NCBI GenBank assembly: GCA_015478945.1 | Contig: JABUQX010097467.1 | Span: 7,501-40,504, forward strand | Length of the DNA: 33,004 nucleotides | Origin: Trachelipus rathkii | Lineage: Eukaryota; Arthropoda; Malacostraca; Isopoda; Trachelipodidae | Direction: 5' to 3' | In this document: piece by piece, positions 19,698-33,004 of the stretch | Layout: each line of letters begins with the position of its first letter | How positions within the stretch are numbered: the first letter of the stretch is position 1 | Program-made: the position numbers and the translations under genes | The notes under the pieces: model-generated | Seen by the model: the letters and a program-made list of their open reading frames with translations, nothing else | The model's database searches: none | Told to the model about the DNA's origin: nothing

Positions 19698-20071
19698 TTT
19701 ATTAAGAAGCCGTAGATATGTTTCTGTGTATATCCATGTATGCCTATCTGCATGTATAGGTGTATTTGCATGTTTAGATATACGTAAATATTAGAAGTAG
19801 TGATGAAGCTATGGTGAATGAGTTTTAAAACTGCAAAGTCTCGTATTCCTTTAAGAGTAGTTTTAAAATTAACCCTCATGCCACCAAAAATAGCCGTAAA
19901 ATTCATTAAATTTTTAAAGAGAAGTAGGTCCCCTAGTTTTCTTTATATATTTGTTTGTAAATTTTTAATGTAAAGTAAAAAGATCCGTTTTCCTAAATTG
20001 AAGAGTAAAAATGACTGACAAAACGAGTTTTAAAACACTAAGCACCTATATAATATATTTGTCTAAAACAA
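19693..20071. other. spacer, copy B
   Basis: Homologous to 6538-6902. No gene seen. Confidence 0.5.
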
Positions 20072-20962
<891 letters not shown>

Positions 20963-20990
<28 letters not shown>

Positions 20991-21049
20991 CAAGGTTAAG
21001 GTTGTTATTGTTAAGAAAGAAGAAAGGCAGAATTAATTAACACAGCAGC

Positions 21050-21099
<50 letters not shown>

Positions 21100-21131
21100 G
21101 CTATATATATGTATATATATATATATATATC
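20963..21131. repeat. (TA)n array 8 with island, copy B
   Basis: TA runs flank a ~60-base island (about 20991-21050) containing GGTTGTTATTGTTAAGAAAG. Copy A has pure TA here. Confidence 0.9.
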
Positions 21132-25220
<4,089 letters not shown>

Positions 25221-25619
25221 GAATACTTTCTTAGGAGAGGAATTCTCTTGGAATCTAGGATAGAAATTTTCATTGTTCATTTTGCTTCGACATCTAGTAA
25301 GAAGTTTAGTTCACCAGAACTCCTTCTTTTTCACGTCCAATATTCTTGTTCATTTCTTCATGATTTGTTCCTTGAGATAAGTGAAATGGTTTTTTCCATA
25401 ATAACCAGTTCTCATTTCCGGCGAAGGGGACTATATCGTGAATCGATACTTTGCTTCGCAAAGTATGAGTCGATGGAAAAAACTGTTGCGAAGGAATTTC
25501 AAAGTACGGCGCCCCTCCGGCGGCATACCTCGAATTCCCTTGCAAAATGAAAGCGTCTTTCTCACGCTAGCTTATTGGTTCTTCAACATTTAACTGGCAT
25601 AGGAACTAGACATGTTCAG
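25221..25619 (+). other. candidate exon with strong splice signals, copy B
   Basis: Counterpart of 12234-12632, same length, acceptor TTTTGTTTCAG and donor CAG/GTATGT intact. Only about three substitutions within it. The sequence just upstream of the acceptor differs from A yet still offers a pyrimidine tract. No family recognised. Confidence 0.25.
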
Positions 25620-26381
25620 GTATGTCTTTTCTTCCTATTTTCCTACTTCCTTTCGATCAGAACACCACAAAGGTGAGAATCCTTAACGGTAAGAACTTCT
25701 GCCCCGTAGCTATGACGCATTGCTATGCAAGAGCCACAGGTCTGGGCATCCGAGGGAGCTTGAGAACGCCTCATTCCGTCTTCTCTGTTCACTTGGTGAA
25801 GTCAGTTTTAACAGTGTTACAAATGGGAAATATTTCATAGGGGGGAGTTTAAATACTTAAAATAAATTATAATATAATTATATAGAAGAAAGACCTAAGA
25901 ACGCAGAAGGCGTGTATTTCTAATCAAACATATAATATAATATATGTATGAGAATGAGACGATTGACCTTATATGTATAACGATCAACTATTAGTAACAG
26001 TGTTTGTATTATTGATACCCTATCAATAAATACACACTGATTATATATATATAATATAGGCTGTTTATATTTAAATAAAATATATATAAATATAGATATA
26101 TATTATATAGATATATATATATATATATGTTACAAAATATTTAATTTATAAATATTGGTTTGTACGCAAAAGGCCTCATCTAAAATCTTACAGGAAAATA
26201 TGAGTAATGATTGTAATTAAAGAAAGAACTTTATATATTCGGGATGTGTGTCAGTGAAGTGGAAACGTTACCCATGCCTATCCAGATGAACCCTCATCAG
26301 ACTTCTAAGATGAAGCTTTAAGAATCAATATGGGAGGTAAAGACTTAATCAAAAGATGTACTCCATCATCACAAAAATTGT

Positions 26382-26427
26382 AATAATAATAATAATAATA
26401 ATAATAAAATAATATAATAAAATAATA

Positions 26428-26458
<31 letters not shown>

Positions 26459-26475
26459 TAATAATAATAATAATG
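26382..26475. repeat. interrupted (AAT)n array, copy C
   Basis: AAT units with several AAAT/ATAT interruptions, unlike the near-perfect arrays of A and B. Confidence 0.85.
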
Positions 26476-28139
26476 AATAATTATCTATAACCAAGACTCA
26501 CGTTAATAATTAGGCAGGATGATTATTATTATTGTATAATCTTTTTTTAGGTCATTTTTTATACTTGTGTTTTATCTACAATTTGGATGGTTGTTAGGAA
26601 TATGGGTAGGAGTGAATGGGTTGTTAGTTTAAATTGTAATTCTTTTCTATGCATAATTTGTACTGTGACTTTTTTAATATAGCTCGTTTGATATGCTTCT
26701 AATTCATCCCTCTTTATCCTTTATTGCCGTTCAAAAAGATTGTTTATCAAACTACTAAAATCAGGAGTGAAAACTCTCCTCAACAATTAATGCAGAAAAG
26801 TGAAAGCCTTTTAAAAAATAATAAGGATGATAAAAAATCTGTTCACAATCAGTATATTAAGTTTTGCTGTTAATATTTTTAGGAAAAGAAAACAACTCTT
26901 AATATATTGTTTAATTTTAAAAGAGAAATCTTTTAATGACAACAAATAAAATGTTATTTCTGAAATATTTTAACCAAATTGAGCAGCGGTTTACTATCCC
27001 CAGTATTTAATAATAAATTATTAACTTCCTTACAATTGTCTGGTATAAGTCGTAGAAGAAAGAATCTTCAGGTAACGCAATTAAAAATATTCATCGTAGT
27101 TGATACAGAACCAAAACAGAATAAAGTAGCGAATAAGGAAGAAAGTGACTCAACGATAAATTGGCTCGTCCTATGCCAAAATAGGAATAATAACAGTGTA
27201 AAAACTACGCGACGAATAGTCTATTCCATTTTCTGTATACAACAACCAACACAATATACTATAAATATATAATTTTTAAAAACACGATACGGCGACCTGA
27301 GCCGAAGATAGTAATTCCAGACAGCATAGAAGAGAATATGGATTTAGGACCGTGTCCTAAAAAGTGGCAAATAAATAGACACTAGAAATCCTTAATGGTA
27401 AAATATATACGCAGTCAGAAAACAGTAAAAGTAATGTATATTAGATAAAAACATACTTAATATAAGTTATATATATAGTAGGATAATACTAGTTATGCAA
27501 ATTAATCAAGGTTTTAATAAATAGTGCAATATGTAATATCATTAATGTTATAGTGTTACTTATATTAACTATCATCCTATGGCACAAAATAACCCAAATG
27601 AATTCAGTTCATCTATCTCATCTCAATACATCCATATCCAGCGCCAACAATTTCGTTGACAGTCATATATATATAAGATAACACAGAATAAAGGCCTTAC
27701 AACAACTAATAAAAAAACATGATTCGTTGTCAAAACTCAGCAAGAATCAAAAAATATCAGATGAGGGTATGTTCCCTACAAAACCAGAAAGAGAGACTGT
27801 AATATATAATTAATAATATATATTATAAAATAAATGTGTGATAAAAAATTAATGTTATATATAAGTAAAAAATAAAATATTAAATAATTAAAACATAAAA
27901 TACTAATTAAATAAATTAATATAAAAATTATTGATTAAAATTAATATAATTTTACATTAAGTATACTTTATAAATCAGTGGGTATTGGATTGTCTGTTTG
28001 TTGTAATGTATAAATAATATAGGGTGGGAAAATTGATAGTAAGCTATAGGTTATCATTAATAATTTATAATTTTCATCTAACATAATCATTTCTAATTAT
28101 TTATATATTACCGTTAGTGTTGCGAAAATATATTAGAGG

Positions 28140-28420
28140 TAAATTATAATAAATATATATTAATATACATTAATAATATATTATATATAGTATATATATA
28201 TATATATGATATTTAAAATTTAGATTATCTATATTACCTAATAAATAAATGATAATAATAATAGTCATATTAATATATTAACATATATTATATACTATAA
28301 TATATTAATATTATATATATTATATATTAATATAATCATAATATAGATAAATATATATATATAATATATTTATAGTTATATATATATACTAATAAATATA
28401 TATATATTTAGTAGAGTATA
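28140..28420. repeat. degenerate TA-rich region, copy C
   Basis: TA-rich, heavily interrupted. By position it corresponds to TA array 2 of A and B. A similar but shorter TA-rich stretch at about 29036-29135 corresponds to array 3. Confidence 0.7.
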
Positions 28421-29091
28421 TATTATTGTAATACTGGACCTATCGTTCTAATCACACACGCATTCGTTAAAGCTAATTACAAGAACATGAGTATTGTAGC
28501 TATTGACAGATCAGCATAAGAGGATATATAAGTGGAATGAAACTGACGGAACGTACACAAGATATAATTATTACTCAGCGCGAGCAAATCAATACACATA
28601 CATACTAACATCAAACATAATAAGGTACTATCCCGTCTCATTGCCTGCCATACCCGTCTCGTATAGCAGAAAGCCACCGAGACGGAACTTTAAAAAATGA
28701 GGAGGGAAAATTACCTTTTCGATATATCTTGAAATCTGCTAAATATAAAAATGAAGCACTACCATATCCTGAGCAAGCAACTAGTATGATGACGGATGCA
28801 TGCATAAAGGTGAATGTACATATTAAAGTTAATGTGTTGAAAACAAGTAAAATTATTAAACTGATACTCTTAAATTTATACTTTAACTATATGTCACTTA
28901 TTATCTGATTTAATTAGATAAATATAGATAATTAGAATTTAAGTGTTGAATTATTAATAGTAACTTTTATCATATATTCCTCACTATTCATATTCACAAA
29001 TAAAGTAACTAATTTACAGAGAGAATTCTAATTATATATTAATATATATATGTACTATTATATAGATATATATATATACTATAGATATATA

Positions 29092-29128
<37 letters not shown>

Positions 29129-29525
29129 TATATATCATGTATAACTATTGTACGTAATATAATGAGTTATGGTACTCACAATATGTAGCGTTAACATGTG
29201 CGACACATGGTCTGTAAACAATATCTACAGATCATCAAAAGTGATCAATAACTGACAGAGAGTTGAAAGATATGAGAACTCTACTAAGTATCTTCTCGCA
29301 GTACTTTATTGCGCTGATTAAACTTATTTGTATCTGCTTATCATCATTACGAGTCCAAGGACCAAAGCCTAGCGTCTATCTTAGCCAAAAACATTTTTAA
29401 TTAGAAAATAGTTAATAAAAAGAACATTTTGTACTATTTTTTTTATTATTTATCTTGTTTATTAGCAAACGGTAGAATTGGATTGAATTTAGATTAATTG
29501 AGATATATACATAATTATTTAATTA

Positions 29526-30146
29526 TGCTCAATTACTCGTGGTGATATCTATATATTATATATACATATATAGCTAGCCGAGCTGATACGTAGATTAGCA
29601 TCGACTCTGCAGGAGTCCCGAGGCTTTCAAATGATTGGGAGGTTAAAAGTTTGGACGAAGAGTAGACCTCTGTGAGGGTGGGTGGTCAGGGTGGTCAAAT
29701 TTTCAAGAAGGGAGGCAGATGGATTTAGGGAGGATCCTTAAATTAGCAATGGATCTGCTGGAAGTGAACTTACACCAGCACTCCTTCTCACCAAAGGAAT
29801 CTTTCCATTTCAGCATAGGCAGAATTTGTTTTTGAACTGTTCATAAATTAATAACCTCTACTAGTTCTTGCGGCTTGTAGAGGAAATATTTGGTATTGGT
29901 GGGGATATTTTATGAGGGCAAAAGAGGTCAGCCTTAACTGCTTTTAATTTTGAGCACCTAATATTTTTTGAAAGGTAATCTGGATCTCTTGTCCCTTTAA
30001 GACGGACGCTGAGGAGAAGTGGAAACTCTTGAGATTTTGTTAATATTCATTCAATTTTTCATATAATATTATAAATAAATATTTTTGTAAGGATATAATA
30101 CTATTTAGTATTAAAAATTAAAATCTTTTGTGAAGTCGCACACTTT
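29526..30146. other. single-copy stretch, no gene recognised
   Basis: Homology with the macro-repeat has ended. The first part (29575-29800) is GC-richer than its surroundings, with G-rich words such as GTGGGTGGTCAGGGTGG near 29680. No reading frame of note, RNA gene or transposon terminus was recognised. Confidence 0.4.
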
Positions 30147-30292
30147 TAGCGGGAGACGTGCGGACGTGCGGACTTCCGATAGCGGAGGTTTGATGGTCTG
30201 GATAAGTGCGGAGGAGCGCTAGCGGAATACGTTTTTCGAGGGGCGGAGGTGCGCTAGCGGACTACCCTAAATGAGCGGGGTGCCCACCTCTG
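30147..30292. mobile_element. putative hAT-like transposon end with subterminal repeats
   Basis: A GC-rich block in AT-rich DNA. It ends in GGGGTGCCCACCTCTG, followed directly by ATATATAT. On the minus strand this reads CAGAGGTGGGCACCCC, close to the CAGNGGTGGGCA ends of many animal hAT elements. Four TAGCGG words at about 30147, 30178, 30219 and 30254 mark degenerate 31-41 base subterminal repeats, the last two preceded by GCGC. No matching left terminus or transposase was found, so it may be a decayed or solo end. Confidence 0.45.
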
Positions 30293-30732
30293 ATATATAT
30301 ATAATATATATATAAATTATAAAATGTTTAAAATTAAAGAATATATATTTTTATAATAATATAAATATATATATATAGGATATATATATATAAATATTAT
30401 ATATATATATAGTATTATATATATATATGGATATATCTATTATATATGCCATGGATGCATGGATATATAGCTACGTGGGTATATATAGGTATAAAGTTAT
30501 CCCATGGATATATGGATATATAGATATATGAATTTATAGATTCTATTTATAGATTCTATTTCGATATATAGCTATTCCATGGATAGATAGAAAAGATTGT
30601 TTTTTTACCCATTTTTAAAATATTGCTTCGATGAATGTCAGGTTTAGAATTTACAGTTATTTTCGTGCAAATTTCAACCAAAAAGATATAATCATGCAAG
30701 TAAATTGCTATCTAGATAATGTACGTCGATTA
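30293..30732. other. TA-rich, CATGGATATAT-rich stretch
   Basis: TA runs to about 30430, then about 160 bases rich in short words CCATGGAT, GGATATAT and TAGATTCTATTT, looking like degenerate short tandem repeats. No coding evidence. Confidence 0.5.
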
Positions 30733-30811
30733 ACTTAACAGTATGTTAAAAGCAAAATAAAAGCAAAGATAAGTATCCTTTCTTTATTTTGCTTTTAACA
30801 TACTGTTAAGT
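30733..30811. repeat. perfect 29-bp inverted repeat (stem-loop)
   Basis: Arms 30733-30761 and 30783-30811 are perfect reverse complements, separated by a 21-base loop. The arm begins ACTTAACAGTATG. It could be a miniature foldback element, a fork-switching scar, or a small-RNA precursor if transcribed. It lies about 150 bases upstream of the FkbM exon. Confidence 0.85.
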
Positions 30812-30959
30812 ACTGTTTAGTAAGTAAGTTAAGTACTGCTAAGAAATCTTGTAATTAACATGGTTAAAATTATGTAATAATTAAAACATAGTATCAAAAA
30901 CGAAATAAATGGTTAAAAAAAAACAAATTATATTGCAAAGTTTATGTTCAACATTTTAG

Positions 30960-31134
30960 TTCCACACTAAAATTTCCAAGAGGAGAAGGCACAAAAGTTA
31001 TCACAAATTCTTCTGAAAATGAAGAACCAACTTCTATTTGGGTGAAGTGTTATCCTCTTTACTCATTAATGGCTGCCTCCAAGTTGACAACAGTCGATCT
31101 ACTTTCCCTCGATATTGAAGGCATGGAAGTTAAG
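30960..31134 (+). CDS. internal exon, FkbM-domain methyltransferase (partial)
   Basis: This is a 175-base exon with an acceptor ACATTTTAG (ending 30959) and a donor AAG/GTGAAA (31132-31140). The frame starting at 30961 is open for 58 codons and the exon ends on a codon boundary; the first base completes the preceding codon. The translation ends VDLLSLDIEGMEVK, the characteristic core of the FkbM methyltransferase fold, where the acidic residues of D-x-E-G lie in the S-adenosylmethionine-dependent domain. Before it, YPLYSLMAASKLTT matches the usual helix in which family members place the catalytic-domain lead-in. FkbM enzymes transfer methyl groups to O or N atoms. Animal members, including Star-like proteins, are often of unknown substrate. 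Neighbouring exons were not found, so the gene's other exons may lie beyond large introns or outside the window. Codon use is ordinary and there are no stops. A retained fragment of a dead gene cannot be excluded. Confidence 0.75.
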
Positions 31135-31391
31135 GTGAAAATTCAAATTATTTAAACTTTTACAGTATTTTCAAAACTTGAAATAATTTACACAGGAACG
31201 CTAAACAAATTTCCTAATTTAAATTCTTAATTCAAACTTTTAATAAAAATTTTTGCCGGTTTTCTTCTTCATCAAAACATAACATCTTTATTCATTATGT
31301 ATATTTTAAGTTTTTAACTGATAAATATAGTGTAATCTTTATTATTTAAATATGCTAAACGTTGCTGGATATCCTAGATAAATAATTATTA

Positions 31392-31393
<2 letters not shown>
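31135..31393. other. presumed intron sequence after FkbM exon
   Basis: AT-rich with no frame continuing the FkbM domain. Begins with the donor GTGAAA. Confidence 0.5.

Positions 31394-31435
<42 letters not shown>
31394..31435. repeat. (ATT)n array
   Basis: About 14 perfect TTA/ATT units. Confidence 0.9.
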
Positions 31436-31440
<5 letters not shown>

Positions 31441-31580
31441 TATATTAATTTAGATTATTTAATGTATGATATATTAATTTTATGATATTAATTATTATTA
31501 TTAATTATATTATTTGTTTAATTATAATAATTTTATACCAGTTGTTATTATGTATCATTATTTATTATTATTAATAATTA

Positions 31581-31898
<318 letters not shown>

Positions 31899-32440
31899 AA
31901 ATATAATTACATTAAAATAAAGTTTAACGATCGAAATTATTTTAAAAAATTAATAAGGTAATTATAAAAAATTTTAAAATTTAGATTTCAATATTGCTTT
32001 TCCAATACTAAATAATATAATTAATATTTAATAATAAATTCTATAATTAATAAGGTAATTACGTTAAAATTAAAGATTTTATATTTTAAAATGTTTTTTT
32101 TAAGATGTGAAGAAGATTTTTTATTTTATTTTATTTTTTTTAATTTTCAATGTGATATTTTAAACAATTTATAAAATAAATTTTCTTAAGATCCTCCGTA
32201 CATTAGTTACATTCTTGTATGAAACAATATTTCTTTTTTTTTTACGGATGATAAGAAGTGGCCAAAAAAAAAAAATAAAATAAAAAAAAAGGAATTTATT
32301 TTTAAATTTAAAGTAAATCAATAGGTTTTGGCAGCCTCTTTTTATTTTCATTTTAATTTCAATTTATTTTAGTAATTATATATAGTAGTGTATTACGTTA
32401 TGTCCCAAATATGATAAATATAATAGGTACTATACTTACC
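31899..32440. other. AT-rich stretch with poly-A/T runs
   Basis: Contains T-rich (32093-32140) and A-rich (32262-32291) runs. No reading frame of note. Confidence 0.5.
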
Positions 32441-32519
32441 TATTATAATATATATATAGATAATAAGAATACTATATATAAAGATAGTGAATGATTAACT
32501 ATAGTATATATAATATATA

Positions 32520-32552
<33 letters not shown>

Positions 32553-32600
32553 CTATCACATATATATATATATATATATTTTATTTTTTTATTTATATAT

Positions 32601-32652
<52 letters not shown>

Positions 32653-32725
32653 TATATATATTAGCTATACTATTATATATTATATCATATATATTTATAT
32701 ATTGGGTATATATATTATATATATT
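32441..32725. repeat. interrupted (TA)n region
   Basis: TA runs at about 32513-32550, 32560-32580 and 32605-32650 with frequent interruptions. Confidence 0.85.
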
Positions 32726-32925
32726 TATACGAGCAAGGTCGTAGCTTGGGAGGGTTTAAGGGGGTTTTTAGTCCCTCAAAATTTTTTGATGGCATGAGTC
32801 TTCTTATTTTAATTTATTAGAATATAAAATAATTTAATATAAATCGAAGCAAATTTCAAACTACTTAATTGAAATGAGAAACACCTTTGGTGTTTCGGAA
32901 GATTTCTTCGGTTTAGTGACAAGCC
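32726..32925. other. unrecognised single-copy stretch with small hairpin
   Basis: Starts with GC-richer sequence AGCTTGGGAGGGTTTAAGG (32742-32762), reminiscent of repetitive-element ends but not identified. A perfect hairpin GAAACACC-TTT-GGTGTTTC lies at 32878-32896. Confidence 0.4.
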
Positions 32926-32992
32926 TCTTCTCTCTCTCTCTCGGTCTCCGTCTGTCTCCAATCATCAAGGTGTTCTCTCTCTCTCTCTCTCG
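32926..32992. repeat. CT-rich microsatellite
   Basis: Two (CT)n runs (about 32926-32942 and 32974-32991) separated by pyrimidine-rich sequence, at the right edge of the window. Confidence 0.85.
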
Positions 32993-33004
32993 TAACGTGT
33001 AACG

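Larger units (their letters stand above)
25931..29525. repeat. partial, degenerate macro-repeat, copy C
   Basis: This third copy matches about the first 3 kb of A, from the unit junction to about 2985. Identity is very uneven. Positions 26508-26822 match A 647-957 almost base for base and share A-specific variants against B. Position 26823 to about 27020 is unrelated to A and B. The rest aligns only with many small insertions. Homology ends near 29525, before the gag-like frame. It may be an old truncated copy, a recombined mosaic, or poorly polished assembly. Confidence 0.8.

Noticed and set aside
26979..27272. 97-codon frame in copy C
   Set aside because: The homologous sequence in A and B is interrupted by stops and frameshifts, and the first part of the frame lies in unrelated sequence. 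No family recognised.

Overview
The window is AT-rich, gene-poor eukaryotic DNA, almost certainly from an animal. Three things point this way: very long (TA)n and (AAT)n microsatellites, a retroelement gag-protease reading frame, and an intron-bounded exon of an FkbM-type methyltransferase. I lean towards an arthropod, because SSR-laden genomes with expanded FkbM/Star-like genes are known from crustaceans, but the sequence does not prove this. Operons, bacterial promoters and ribosome binding sites do not apply.

The dominant structure is a tandem array of a unit of about 13 kb. Copy A is about 1-12941, copy B about 12942-25930, and copy C is a partial, mosaic third copy at about 25931-29525 that matches only the first ~3 kb of A. 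Landmarks recur at offsets of 12943 to 13066 bases. The offset drifts because nine (TA)n arrays and one (AAT)n array lie at homologous places but differ in length. Each full unit holds, in order: TA and AAT arrays, unrecognised sequence, a gag-protease-like reading frame (4064-6051 in A, 17063-19007 in B), a cluster of five TA arrays, short GC-richer islands with hairpins, and about 4 kb of near-identical unique sequence. That last part contains two families of tandem subrepeats and a conserved exon-like block with good splice signals.

The gag-protease frame is the main coding content of the array. Its N-terminal part and main part lie in different frames that overlap across a ~60-base minisatellite with G7-G9 runs. 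Copy B carries further indels. In the aspartic-protease-like part the two copies differ mostly at silent sites, although much of the flanking non-coding DNA is nearly identical. This suggests past selection on the protein and a patch brought in by recombination. No reverse transcriptase, RNase H or integrase was found anywhere in the unit.

From about 29526 to the end the DNA is single-copy in this window. It has an unrecognised stretch, a GC-rich block whose right end resembles a hAT transposon terminus (30147-30292), a perfect 29-bp inverted repeat (30733-30811), a well-supported internal exon of an FkbM-domain methyltransferase (30960-31134, + strand), a very large ATT/AAT palindrome (about 31584-31898), more TA-rich DNA, and a CT-rich end. 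No rRNA, convincing tRNA, CRISPR or prokaryotic feature was seen.
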